Source of the DNA: Pantoea stewartii subsp. stewartii
GTDB taxonomy: Bacteria > Pseudomonadota > Gammaproteobacteria > Enterobacterales > Enterobacteriaceae
Length of the DNA: 61,401 bases
Direction of reading: 5' to 3'
NCBI RefSeq assembly: GCF_008801695.1
Contig: NZ_VZPF01000023.1
Location: 1-61,401 of the forward strand
Within the stretch, counting starts at the first letter, position 1. Every line of letters begins with the position of its first letter. The notes beneath the pieces were generated by a model that saw nothing but the letters and a program-made list of their open reading frames with translations, was not told where the DNA came from and made no database searches. Of the stretch, positions 23,728 to 32,285 are shown piece after piece. A program made the translations under genes and the position numbers.

Positions 23728-24123
23728 ATGCTTACTGACCAGCAGAAAACAGACGTGCGACGTTATGCCGGTTATCCGATGGTTGGTGACACGCCTGTAG
23801 ATGACACCCGCGACTTCGCTTATGGATGGGTTTCGCCTGGCGTATGGGAAACCCTTTTTCGTCGCCTGAATTCAATGAGCGCCTCTGAAGAGAGCGTACT
23901 GATTAACACCTACCTGACCAAGCTTGCGTTGCTGGAAACGGCGATAACTGACGCCAGCGACAATCTCGACACCGATGTGGCCGCCATCTGGACCCACAAC
24001 AAAAACGAAGTGTCAGATCGCATGAACCTGTTCAACAAATGGCGTCGGTTGATGTGTTCATTCATCGGCATACCGCCGGGCCCATGGCTGGGTAATGGCG
24101 GCACTCGCGTCGTCAGGGGGTGA
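23728..24123 (+). CDS. Head completion/adaptor protein
   Basis: 131 residues, helical, starting MLTDQQKTDVRRYAGYPMVG. Size, position after the coat and the DVRRYAGYP opening resemble head-tail adaptor proteins of many phages. Would extend the portal for tail docking. Confidence 0.65.
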   Translation: MLTDQQKTDVRRYAGYPMVGDTPVDDTRDFAYGWVSPGVWETLFRRLNSMSASEESVLINTYLTKLALLETAITDASDNLDTDVAAIWTHNKNEVSDRMNLFNKWRRLMCSFIGIPPGPWLGNGGTRVVRG

Positions 24124-24126
24124 TGC

Positions 24127-24771
24127 ATGGATGGCAATAAAATCCAGCTAAAGATGTACAAGGGATATGCGAAGGCGGCAAGGGTGGTGGGTACGGATTA
24201 CCAGCACTTCCGCCCGACCACAGCCAATAATCCACTGGATGCTGCTAATGCGCTGCCATCGCTGAAAATGACGCTGAACGCCTGCGATATGAAGTACGGC
24301 AAGCCCAACGTGTACGGCAAGGCCACCTGGTACGGCATTTTTGACGGCACGCAGGGGCAGGTTGGTGATTATTTCGTCGGCATCGAAGGTGCGCTTTTTG
24401 TTGCAGCCATGCAGCAGTTGCTGCCGATCCTTATGGTTGGCTGCAATCGAACAGTGACCATCCTGCGCCCGTCAATGGGCTCTGGTCCGGGTGCTATCGG
24501 CTACGGTGGTGACACAGCCGCAAGTGAAGTGCCGCTCATGACCAACTGGCCGTGCTCGATGCTCCAGGGCAGCAAGGGCGAGAAAAACGAGGTTGGATTG
24601 CCTGCTGATGCGAAAAACCCGTGGTTTAACGTGCTGCTTCCTTACGTCAATGGTGTGACACTCCGCACGGCAGACATCATCACTGATGACCTCGGCGGCC
24701 GGTACAAGCTAACCTCTGCCGAACTGACAGATTTAGGCTGGCGATTAACTGCACAACAGGTGAGGCCGTGA
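24127..24771 (+). CDS. Neck protein of unknown family
   Basis: 214 residues, beta-rich (YFVGIEGALFVAAMQQLLPI; LGGRYKLTSAELTDLGWRL). The C-terminal segment resembles proteins that sit in the connector. It begins 3 bp after the adaptor. Function by position only. Confidence 0.6.
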   Translation: MDGNKIQLKMYKGYAKAARVVGTDYQHFRPTTANNPLDAANALPSLKMTLNACDMKYGKPNVYGKATWYGIFDGTQGQVGDYFVGIEGALFVAAMQQLLPILMVGCNRTVTILRPSMGSGPGAIGYGGDTAASEVPLMTNWPCSMLQGSKGEKNEVGLPADAKNPWFNVLLPYVNGVTLRTADIITDDLGGRYKLTSAELTDLGWRLTAQQVRP

Positions 24772-24772
24772 T

Positions 24773-25588
24773 ATGGCAGACGTTTACGGCATTCAGAACA
24801 CGCTGGTATCGCTCATCGCGGGCGTGATTTATCCCAACGGAACGTCTCAGCCTTCTGTTTCGGGCGTGACGACAACCGTTTACGCTGGATGGCCTCAGCC
24901 AGCTCGCCTTGAGCAGGATTTAACGGCCGGCGGTTGTCACATTACCGTTTATCCACTCTCGACCGAGAAGAAGCTTACCGAATCGCTGGGAAGGCCATGG
25001 CGCACCATCTCGAAAGGTGCTTCTGGTATCACCGCCGCTGTATCGGGCCAGCAAATTACCTTCGGCGGCACGGTAACCACCCCGACCAACATCAACATTC
25101 ACAGTAATGATCAGCATTACACCTACGCGGTGCAGCCAACGGACACGTTAACGACTATCGCCACTGCTTTGGCGGTGCTGATTGCGGGTGCGTCGAATGT
25201 GGGCCCGGTTATCACAATGCCGTCTACTGCTTCGTTTGAGGTCAGGATTGGCTCGAATGACACCGTCGGACGGATACTGCGCCGTCAGGAAAAAGACTTC
25301 CAGATTACGGTGTGGGCCGGTTCGCCCGATGTGCGCGCTACTGCTGCTCTTGCTGTTGATAACGGCCTTTCCGCGCTGACATACCTCAGCATGCCCGACG
25401 GCTCGCCTACGGTGCTGAGATACAAGCGCTCTCTCATCAGTGACAACGCACAGTCTTACCTTGTTTACCGTCACGACATGATTTTCTGCGTCGATTTCAG
25501 CTCGCTTCAGACCGCGCAGGCAACTCAGGTTGTTGCTCCTACGATGAACGTGAGCGACACGCATACCACTCAAACCTTCCCGGAGTAA
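24773..25588 (+). CDS. Neck or tail terminator-type protein
   Basis: 271 residues. N-terminal GIQNTLVSLIAGVIYPNG and later KDFQITVWAGSPDVR suggest a tail-terminator/neck protein with an inserted domain (about residues 85-155). Starts next to the preceding stop. Assignment is by order in myovirus modules. Confidence 0.55.
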   Translation: MADVYGIQNTLVSLIAGVIYPNGTSQPSVSGVTTTVYAGWPQPARLEQDLTAGGCHITVYPLSTEKKLTESLGRPWRTISKGASGITAAVSGQQITFGGTVTTPTNINIHSNDQHYTYAVQPTDTLTTIATALAVLIAGASNVGPVITMPSTASFEVRIGSNDTVGRILRRQEKDFQITVWAGSPDVRATAALAVDNGLSALTYLSMPDGSPTVLRYKRSLISDNAQSYLVYRHDMIFCVDFSSLQTAQATQVVAPTMNVSDTHTTQTFPE

Positions 25589-25592
25589 CAAC

Positions 25593-25766
25593 ATGGCCGA
25601 CAATGCCAAATCAATCGAACCCGCAGAACTGGGTTACGATCTCGTCGTGCGTCACGCTTTTATGGATTACCAGATTGGTGATCGCATCAAGGATTCAGCC
25701 AAAATCCAGGAGATTTTAGCTGGCGAAATGGCCTGCTATGTCTTCAAGGCAGCAAAAGCAGACTGA
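25593..25766 (+). CDS. Small conserved-looking tail-region protein
   Basis: 57 residues (MADNAKSIEPAELGYDLVVR...), ends KAAKAD. GGAGTAACAAC precedes the ATG. Short proteins like this often precede the sheath gene. Function unknown. Confidence 0.6.
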   Translation: MADNAKSIEPAELGYDLVVRHAFMDYQIGDRIKDSAKIQEILAGEMACYVFKAAKAD

Positions 25767-25789
25767 TAACACTCTCTGTCAACAAATGA

Positions 25790-25813
25790 CCCGCTCACTG
25801 AGGCGGGTTTTTT
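25790..25813 (+). terminator. Terminator before sheath gene
   Basis: CCCGC (25790-25794) pairs with GCGGG (25803-25807), followed by TTTTTTATTT. Separates neck and tail modules. Confidence 0.7.
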
Positions 25814-25828
25814 ATTTGGGGAAACGAT

Positions 25829-27391
25829 ATGCCCGTTTATCAAACCGGTAGCCTTAACACTACCGCGCTGTCTGCTGCCGATTTGTATGTAGGCATTCAG
25901 GCACCAAAAACACGCTACATCAACGGCGTGGCAAGTGATGGCCTGGGCCTTGTTGGTATTGCTTCATGGGGCCCGGTTAACTCCCCGGTGCTGATTGGCT
26001 CTGATACCGATCAGGCGCTTTATTTCGGCTCTCAGCAGGTTCGCAAATATGACCTGTGTACTGCCATCGCCATCTCGCTGCAGATTGGCGCCACTAACCT
26101 GAAATGCGTCCGCGTGACTGATGGCACCGACCTTGCGGCAGCCATCGCGCTGAAAGACACCGCAACGCCAACAGCCGCTACCGGCATGACGCTGACCGCG
26201 AAGTATTCCGGCACCAAAGGTAACGGCATCACTGCGAAGATTTCGACCGGTACGGCGGTAAACAGCTACAAACTGACCGTTTACTTCCCCGGTCAGACGC
26301 CGGAAGTGTTCGATAACATCACCGGTTCAGGCGCGGCGCTGTGGGCAAGCCTGGTAAGCGCGGTGAACAACGGCATTACCGCCGTGCGCGGCGCAAGTCA
26401 GTTTGTCGTGGCGACTGTTGGTACATCAACTGCGGTTCCTGACACTACTACCGTGTGGCAACTGACCGGTGGCACCGATGGCGCAACCACCATCACAGAT
26501 TCTGTTCTGGTCGGTACAGACGGCACAAGCACTACCCGCACCGGTATGTACGCACTGCGCGGCGCTGGCGTCCAGATGCTGAACCTGGTTGACTTAACCG
26601 ACAGCACCCAATGGCCGACAATCAACACATTCTGCCTGTCGGAAGGCACGTTCGGCGTTGTGCAGGCTGCAGCTGGCGTCACCTATGCGACACTGGCTAC
26701 CACGCTCAACACGTCTGGCGTAGACAGCTGGCAGGTCAAAGTTCTGGTTGGCGACTGGGTCTACTGGAATGACACGCTGAATGGCCTGAGTGCCCGCATG
26801 TGTGCCCCGGCAACGTTTGTTGCTGCGAAATATGCCGCTCAGTCACCAAGCGTCAGCGCCCTGAACAAGCCGATCACCAACGTTGTTGCCACTCAGCGCC
26901 AACTGGCTAATCAGCCTTACAGCATCAGCGAAATCGGCGCGCTCAGCACCGCTCGCCTGGATGTCATCACCAACCCATGCCCCGGTGGAAATTACTTCGG
27001 CCTGCGCTCTGGTCGCAATGCCGCGTCATCAACCACGCAGAACGACGACACCTATACCCGTATGACCAACTACCTGTCTGCGACGCTGGCGGCATCGTTC
27101 GGCTATGTGGTAGGTGAGGGCCAGACTACCGACCTGCGCCGTAGCACCAAGGCTACCATCGAATCCTTCCTGCAAAACCTCGCTGACGAGGGGATGATTG
27201 GCGATCCGAATGGCGGTCCGGCATTCAGCGTCAAGCTCGATGCGACAAATAACCCGAGCTCGCGAGTTGCGCTGGGATATATGGTTGCTGACGTGCAGGT
27301 TAAGTATCTGGCAACCGTTCGCTACTTCCTGATCAACCTGGAAGGCGGCGCAAGCGTCAACGTGTCCGTCTCCAGCAGCGCGACCATTTAA
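25829..27391 (+). CDS. Tail sheath protein
   Basis: 520 residues. SWGPVNSPVLIGSDTDQALYFGSQQ near residue 50, a variable beta-rich middle, and a C-terminal domain with YLSATLAASFGYVVGEGQT and VRYFLINLEGGASVNV match contractile tail sheaths. It shows that the phage is a myovirus. GGGGAAACGAT precedes the ATG. Confidence 0.92.
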   Translation: MPVYQTGSLNTTALSAADLYVGIQAPKTRYINGVASDGLGLVGIASWGPVNSPVLIGSDTDQALYFGSQQVRKYDLCTAIAISLQIGATNLKCVRVTDGTDLAAAIALKDTATPTAATGMTLTAKYSGTKGNGITAKISTGTAVNSYKLTVYFPGQTPEVFDNITGSGAALWASLVSAVNNGITAVRGASQFVVATVGTSTAVPDTTTVWQLTGGTDGATTITDSVLVGTDGTSTTRTGMYALRGAGVQMLNLVDLTDSTQWPTINTFCLSEGTFGVVQAAAGVTYATLATTLNTSGVDSWQVKVLVGDWVYWNDTLNGLSARMCAPATFVAAKYAAQSPSVSALNKPITNVVATQRQLANQPYSISEIGALSTARLDVITNPCPGGNYFGLRSGRNAASSTTQNDDTYTRMTNYLSATLAASFGYVVGEGQTTDLRRSTKATIESFLQNLADEGMIGDPNGGPAFSVKLDATNNPSSRVALGYMVADVQVKYLATVRYFLINLEGGASVNVSVSSSATI

Positions 27392-27400
27392 CAGTTCAAC

Positions 27401-27423
27401 AGCCCTCCATGTGAGGGCTTTTT
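27401..27423 (+). terminator. Terminator after sheath gene
   Basis: AGCCCTC (27401-27407), loop CATGT, GAGGGCT (27413-27419), then TTTTATT. Lies between the sheath gene and the inserted endonuclease gene. Confidence 0.7.
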
Positions 27424-27436
27424 ATTGGAGCAAGAA

Positions 27437-27907
27437 ATGGCGCTGATTGAACTGACAAAAGGTGCTTTCGCAATCGTTGATGATGAAGACGCAGATTTGT
27501 TATCAAGATTTAGCTGGCAACTTAACTGTCAAGGGTATGCCAGTGCCAACGTGGGGGTTGGAAGAGCGCACGTTACACATGAGCGAATGCACAGAATGAT
27601 CATGAGGCCTCCGGAAGGAATGGACGTTGATCATATCAATGGCAACCGTCTGGATAATCGTAAATGCAACCTTCGTTTGGCAACTAGAAGCCAAAACCTT
27701 CAAAACTCCAGAAAACGCACCGGTTGCTCTTCTAGATTCAAGGGCGTCAACTGGCTTGGCCAAAATAAGCGCTGGCGAGCCCGGATAAAGGTCTTCGGCA
27801 AAGAAATCGCACTAGGTTGTTTCATTAGCGAGTTAGAGGCCGCCGAAGCGTATAACAAAGCTGCGAAAGAACACTTCGGAGACTTTGCCAAACTCAACGA
27901 AATTTAG
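27437..27907 (+). CDS. HNH homing endonuclease with AP2 domain
   Basis: 156 residues from ATG 27437, with GGAG upstream (the in-frame start at 27425 is too close to the terminator). N-terminal beta region, then HNH core VDHINGNRLDNRKCNLRLAT, followed by the AP2-like SSRFKGVNWLGQNKRWRARI. Same family as the gene at 439-957, but with little sequence identity outside the core. It separates sheath and tube genes that are normally adjacent, so it is probably a mobile insertion. Confidence 0.88.
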   Translation: MALIELTKGAFAIVDDEDADLLSRFSWQLNCQGYASANVGVGRAHVTHERMHRMIMRPPEGMDVDHINGNRLDNRKCNLRLATRSQNLQNSRKRTGCSSRFKGVNWLGQNKRWRARIKVFGKEIALGCFISELEAAEAYNKAAKEHFGDFAKLNEI

Positions 27908-27917
27908 GAACACAATT

Positions 27918-28349
27918 ATGCCTTTATCTAATTACACAGTCGGTCGCGACGTCCAGGTTGATATCAACACCGCTTATGGCGTCGTGACCATTCCAGTGGT
28001 CATCTCTTTTGATGCCAAGCCGAAAGTTAACCAGGTCGATGTGACTAAAATCACCGGCGAAACCGACACGCTCATGATCCCCAAAAACTGGGATGGCACC
28101 ATTGAGGCCGAGCGACAGGATGCCACTCTGGATTCGTGGTGGGCGCAGTGGGAATCTGACTATTTCGCAGGTATCAACCGCGCCGCCGGCACCATCACTG
28201 AAACCATCACAGAGAACAATGGCGCTGTCACTGTCTGGCGCTATACCGGCGTGCAGTTCAACTTTACTGACCCGGGCAAGAAGCAGGGTGATCAGACCGT
28301 TCGCCAGTCATTCGCATTCACGGCTAAACGCCGCTTACAGGTAGCTTAA
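27918..28349 (+). CDS. Tail tube protein
   Basis: 143 residues from ATG 27918 (AGGAACACAATT upstream). DVQVDINTAYGVVTIPVVIS and the C-terminal FTDPGKKQGDQTVRQSFAFT fit myovirus tube proteins, which form the inner tube within the sheath. Follows the sheath apart from the endonuclease insertion. Confidence 0.8.
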   Translation: MPLSNYTVGRDVQVDINTAYGVVTIPVVISFDAKPKVNQVDVTKITGETDTLMIPKNWDGTIEAERQDATLDSWWAQWESDYFAGINRAAGTITETITENNGAVTVWRYTGVQFNFTDPGKKQGDQTVRQSFAFTAKRRLQVA

Positions 28350-28352
28350 TAC

Positions 28353-28739
28353 ATGGCTAATGTCACAGTAAAAGACGGTGCCGCAGCTGATGTTGCGGCA
28401 CAGGAAGAAGCAGCAACCATCCTGAAAGACTCCAAAGGTCGTCGCATTGTTTTGCGCGAACTGGACCCACTGGAAGAATCACGCATTTTCATTGCTGTTG
28501 GTGCTGCTAATGCCGCAAACCACACTTACATGACCGGCTATGCGTTTCCGGCAGCCATGGTTGAGTCGATTGATGATGTGGATTATTCGGTTCCTACCAA
28601 CCAGGCTCAGATTGACGGTCGCCTGAAGCACCTCGGAAAGGAGGGGATGACTGCAATCCGCGAGTACATGATCAAAGCGGTACGGGATGCCGGGCTTGGC
28701 GAAACGGACAGCGACGTGGAGCAGGCCGCAAAAAACTGA
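28353..28739 (+). CDS. Tail assembly chaperone, short form
   Basis: 128 residues. Starts MANVTVKDGAAADVAAQEEA; contains RRIVLRELDPLEESRIFIAVG, typical of tail chaperones that coat the tape measure during assembly. Its last codons GCA AAA AAC before the stop contain a -1 slippery heptamer, making it the upstream partner of a G/GT-type pair. Confidence 0.8.
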   Translation: MANVTVKDGAAADVAAQEEAATILKDSKGRRIVLRELDPLEESRIFIAVGAANAANHTYMTGYAFPAAMVESIDDVDYSVPTNQAQIDGRLKHLGKEGMTAIREYMIKAVRDAGLGETDSDVEQAAKN

Positions 28740-28924
28740 CAGGGAACGCTGATTTTCGCAACAGATGCTATCTGATGAAAAACGGCGTTCCCTTCTCAGT
28801 TCTGTTTAAAGGCTTTGATGACCTGATGCAGCATGAAAAGCTTGCAATGCAGGTCACTCTTAGCGAACTGGACAGCGGTCAGAAGTACAACTGGACCACC
28901 GGCGAGTATGAGGAGAGGAAATGA
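28736..28924 (+). CDS. -1 frameshift extension of tail chaperone (GT-type)
   Basis: The heptamer A-AAA-AAC at 28730-28736 sits right before the zero-frame stop. After a -1 slip the ribosome continues from CTG at 28736 for 62 codons (LTGNADFRNRCYLMKNGVPF..., ending EYEERK) to the TGA at 28922-28924, which overlaps the next start (ATGA). The fused product would have 190 residues. This extension has no good start of its own, which supports production only by frameshifting, as in lambda gpG-T and P2 gpE+E'. Confidence 0.82.
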   Translation: MTGNADFRNRCYLMKNGVPFSVLFKGFDDLMQHEKLAMQVTLSELDSGQKYNWTTGEYEERK

Positions 28925-29361
28925 AAGACGTATCACTTGATAGCCTGGCGTCGGCCTTTTCCTCGCTCGCCACATCAATCAGTAATGGTCAGAACGGCAT
29001 AGCGCACGCGCTTGGTGAGGCGATTCGCGACCGTGCAAAGGAAAAGATTGGTGAATATCAGCCATCCAGTCACGGTTTCGATGCTTGGGCTCCGCTGGCA
29101 CAATCAACTATGGATCAGCGCGTGTCAAAAGGCTTCCCGGCCAATAACCCGCTACTGAGAAGTGGTGAGTTGCGCGATTCCATCACGATGCGATCGGATG
29201 GTAACGGTGCAATAATTGGCAGCCCGCTGGATATTGCGCTCTATCAGGAAAATGGCACTGAACACATACCGCCAAGACCATTTCTTGGGCCTGCGGCAGG
29301 CGAGGTTATGGACCGCGCGCCAGAGCTGATCGTCAAAGTCATTTCAGCGAAGATGAAATAG
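28921..29361 (+). CDS. Virion morphogenesis/tail completion protein
   Basis: 146 residues. GEYQPSSHGFDAWAPLAQST, NNPLLRSGELRDSITMR and ALYQENGTEHIPPRPFLGPA are signatures of the phage virion morphogenesis family (P2 gpS-like, HK97 gp10-like). Takes part in tail completion. Starts at the frameshift product's stop. Confidence 0.8.
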   Translation: MKDVSLDSLASAFSSLATSISNGQNGIAHALGEAIRDRAKEKIGEYQPSSHGFDAWAPLAQSTMDQRVSKGFPANNPLLRSGELRDSITMRSDGNGAIIGSPLDIALYQENGTEHIPPRPFLGPAAGEVMDRAPELIVKVISAKMK

Positions 29362-29386
29362 TTTTTGCTGCCTGTTTTTTCTACTA

Positions 29387-29410
29387 AATGCGCCGGGCGA
29401 GTGGTAATAT
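29387..29410 (+). promoter_or_regulatory. Third copy of promoter-like element
   Basis: AATGCGCCGGGCGAGTGG (29387-29404) followed by TAATAT (29405-29410). The 18-mer aligns with those at 10627 and 16457, again ending directly at a -10-like hexamer. It lies 30 bp before a gene for a secreted protein. No clear -35 box. Confidence 0.45.
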
Positions 29411-29440
29411 TCAGTTAACATAACCCAACTGGTGCTTGAG

Positions 29441-29806
29441 ATGAAAAAGACAGGATGTTCATTGATTGCCGTCGCCATGATGGCACTCTCTTTCACTTGC
29501 AGTGCAGCATTTCACAAAGGTGAGAAGCTTCCCCTTAAAGATGGCGGAATGCTTTGCCGTTCACTTGAAGGGGCTATAGCAACCCGAGACGTCGCAATCA
29601 CCAACGAGCAGGGCGGTAATGCGGACATGATTGATGCAACCAGGCATTTCTCCTGCCTGAGTTATTCAATCCGGCCTCTGACCTTTGTTAAATACGATGA
29701 TTACCTAATCCCTGGTTATCCGGAAAAAGGAAAGGTTTTTGCCTCCGTCATTGAACCACGTTCTGGCGAAGTCTGGCACATATTCACCGGATTCCTCGGT
29801 AAATAG
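29441..29806 (+). CDS. Secreted cargo protein inside the tail operon
   Basis: 121 residues from ATG 29441. Sec signal MKKTGCSLIAVAMMALSFTC with AxA-like SAA cut; the mature part has three Cys or fewer and no motif I know (GGMLCRSLEGAIATRDVA; EVWHIFTGFLGK). It has its own promoter-like element upstream and a terminator downstream. It interrupts the tail genes between completion protein and tape measure, so it is a typical moron, probably expressed in the lysogen and acting in the periplasm. Confidence 0.65.
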   Translation: MKKTGCSLIAVAMMALSFTCSAAFHKGEKLPLKDGGMLCRSLEGAIATRDVAITNEQGGNADMIDATRHFSCLSYSIRPLTFVKYDDYLIPGYPEKGKVFASVIEPRSGEVWHIFTGFLGK

Positions 29807-29830
29807 CTGAATAATTCGAATCATACAAGA

Positions 29831-29854
29831 CCCGGCCACTGTGCCGGGTTTTTT
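29831..29854 (+). terminator. Terminator after secreted cargo gene
   Basis: CCCGGC (29831-29836), loop CACTGT, GCCGGG (29843-29848), then TTTTTTATTG. Confidence 0.8.
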
Positions 29855-29874
29855 ATTGCCCATAGGATACGTAT

Positions 29875-32274
29875 ATGGACTCTCAGGCTTACCGCGTTGC
29901 CGTCCTGCTGACCCTTAACGATCAACTGAGCAAGAACCTTGCGAAAGTTGGTAAGGATGCACAAGAGTTAGGCGGCAAGTTTGATGCCATCAATAAAAGC
30001 ATCCAGGCAATCACTAAAAGCTCTAACGCAGCAGCTAAAGCCATTGAAAAGCTGAATAAAAGCCTTAACAGCCAGGGGTTAAGCCAGGCAGCCAGCGCAA
30101 AATCATACGCAGATTCCATGGAAAGGGCTGCCAGAAGCTCGGCCAGTATAGCGACAACGGCGGCCCAATCCAGTGGCATGATGCAGGCAATGATTGGAGT
30201 TGCGGCATCAGGTGCGATTGCCAGGCAAATCAGAGAAGGTGATTTTCTTAAAGCATCAAGGGGTTCTGCTGGGCTTTTAGGTAGGGGCGGCTATACCTTT
30301 GACGGCAGCGCGACCAGAATTAGCGGATACCTTCCACCTGGAACTGTTGGTGCCCTACCTGCTCCATCCAGTGGCGGCGCATTAGTCGCAACCGGAGGCG
30401 GCGGCATTCGTGGTTTTATTGGCGGTGCGGTAACTGCCTGGAAGAGCCGTAAGAATGGTGGCGTGGGCGGCGGGGGAGATGCTGATTTCCCGCCTGGCGG
30501 TGGAGGTGGTGGTGCAGGAGGAGGCCGAGGAGGGAATGGTGGCGGTGGTAACGGTTATGGCATGGAAAACCTTGCCATCGCTTACGGCGGTTTCCACTTC
30601 ATGCAAAGCGCAGTCGAAGCTGGGGCGGAGTATCAGACATTGCTCGCGCGATTCTCTGCCTATGGCATGGGTGATGCTGCAGTAAAAGAGGCTGACAAGT
30701 TCGCGCAGGCAACCAAGGTAATGGGGGCTTCGAAAAACGACATGCTCCGCTTCTTTGTTGAGGCGCAGGGCGTATTCCGTGAGTCTGGCGAACTTACTAC
30801 CGAAGATCAGCTAAAAGGCGCACGCCTTGCGGCGCCCATGATGGCGAAAATGCAGTTTTCCATGGCGTCTATGGACCCGGCGGCAAACCACATGACGCAT
30901 GCCAAAGAAATGGACATGCTTCGCTTCGTGGAGCAGGCTGGCGGCCTCAATAGTCCGGCCAAATTCAACTCCATCATGAACAACGCCTACAAGGCGGTGC
31001 AGTCATCCGGTGGCAATATCGATTTCAGCCAGTTGCGTCAGTTTATGGCGCGTGCTGGTACGTCAGCCTATAACCTCAACGATTCTGCCCTCTATGCCAA
31101 ACTTGAGCCTATTATCGGCGAGATGAAAGGTGGTGCGGCGGGTGACGCCTTAATGACGGCGTATAACCGGCTGACTGGCACGATCAAGCTACCAAATCAG
31201 GTTGTTAAGCAGCTTGAGGATATGGGTGTCTGGGATAAATCCAAAATCATTCATAACAGCATGGGCGGGATTAAGTCCATTGTTGGCGGCCCTGGCTCTC
31301 AGTTGACAGACCTCAAGCTTCTCGCAAGCGACCCGGTTGAGTTCTATGAGAAAGTGATCAGGCCTAAATACGCTGCTAAGGGAATGTCTGAAGAGCAGAT
31401 TCAGCTACAAAATAACGTCATTTTCGGTCGTCAGGGCGGCAAGATGTTCAACCTGATTGAGAAGCAAATGCATGTTATTGAGCTGGCTGCCAAGGCTTTT
31501 GAAAAGCAGATGGGCATAGATGATGCCAGCAGGCAGACCGCTGGAACGTATACAGGCAAGCGTGTTGACTTTGACGCCAAATGGAAGGATTTCCAGCTTG
31601 CACTTGCTCAGGATGGCGGCCTGCTTGACACCTTCACCAAAGGGTTATCAAGCCTGACCACTTTCCTGCAAAAACTGACTGAATTCAGTAATGCACACCC
31701 TAAATTCACCAGCTCTGCTATGTCGTTACTCGAAGTTGTAACGGCGCTGGCGGCAATGAAAGGCGGGGCGTGGCTGTTGAAGCATGCATTCAGTGCTTTG
31801 ATATCACCGGTCACCATTTTGACAGGTAGTCAGTCCGGAAGCATCAGGCTCCTAGGTTCCGCATTGGCTGGGCTTCCCGGTATCATTGCGGCAACCACCT
31901 TTGCTGCACTATACCCAACAAGCACGGTAAGCCAGACGCAGGAAGATGCCGAAAGAGCGAGACTTGGAGCGCAAAACTCCAAGGACAACACCGGCGTCGA
32001 GATGAAGCCGTGGACACCAACCCAGGCTGACTTTGATCGTAACCACGCTGCCGATGCAACCTACAGGAAAACCGGTGTATATCCGGAAATTCCAAGTCAG
32101 CAAAGGCCGGTAATGGTCACCTCAAAAACCTACCTCGACGGCAAGCAGATCGCCGAAACCGTCACCAGTCACCAGACCAGGCAGGCCAGCCGTGCACCAG
32201 CCAGCCCAACCGGCGTTGATGCGACTATGGGCCTGTTACACCCTGGTATGGCGAGTGGTGCGTTTACTCGTTAA
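29875..32274 (+). CDS. Tail tape measure protein
   Basis: 799 residues, the longest tail gene. N-terminal helices with LSKNLAKVGKDAQELGGKF and repeated Ala/Ser-rich helices, a very Gly-rich linker (about residues 170-228, GGGGGGAGGGRGGNGGG), then the helical core, hydrophobic segments near residues 615-690, and a disordered C-terminus. Sets tail length and is ejected ahead of DNA. Directly follows the cargo gene's terminator. Confidence 0.85.
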   Translation: MDSQAYRVAVLLTLNDQLSKNLAKVGKDAQELGGKFDAINKSIQAITKSSNAAAKAIEKLNKSLNSQGLSQAASAKSYADSMERAARSSASIATTAAQSSGMMQAMIGVAASGAIARQIREGDFLKASRGSAGLLGRGGYTFDGSATRISGYLPPGTVGALPAPSSGGALVATGGGGIRGFIGGAVTAWKSRKNGGVGGGGDADFPPGGGGGGAGGGRGGNGGGGNGYGMENLAIAYGGFHFMQSAVEAGAEYQTLLARFSAYGMGDAAVKEADKFAQATKVMGASKNDMLRFFVEAQGVFRESGELTTEDQLKGARLAAPMMAKMQFSMASMDPAANHMTHAKEMDMLRFVEQAGGLNSPAKFNSIMNNAYKAVQSSGGNIDFSQLRQFMARAGTSAYNLNDSALYAKLEPIIGEMKGGAAGDALMTAYNRLTGTIKLPNQVVKQLEDMGVWDKSKIIHNSMGGIKSIVGGPGSQLTDLKLLASDPVEFYEKVIRPKYAAKGMSEEQIQLQNNVIFGRQGGKMFNLIEKQMHVIELAAKAFEKQMGIDDASRQTAGTYTGKRVDFDAKWKDFQLALAQDGGLLDTFTKGLSSLTTFLQKLTEFSNAHPKFTSSAMSLLEVVTALAAMKGGAWLLKHAFSALISPVTILTGSQSGSIRLLGSALAGLPGIIAATTFAALYPTSTVSQTQEDAERARLGAQNSKDNTGVEMKPWTPTQADFDRNHAADATYRKTGVYPEIPSQQRPVMVTSKTYLDGKQIAETVTSHQTRQASRAPASPTGVDATMGLLHPGMASGAFTR

Positions 32275-32285
32275 CGGAGAGAGTT

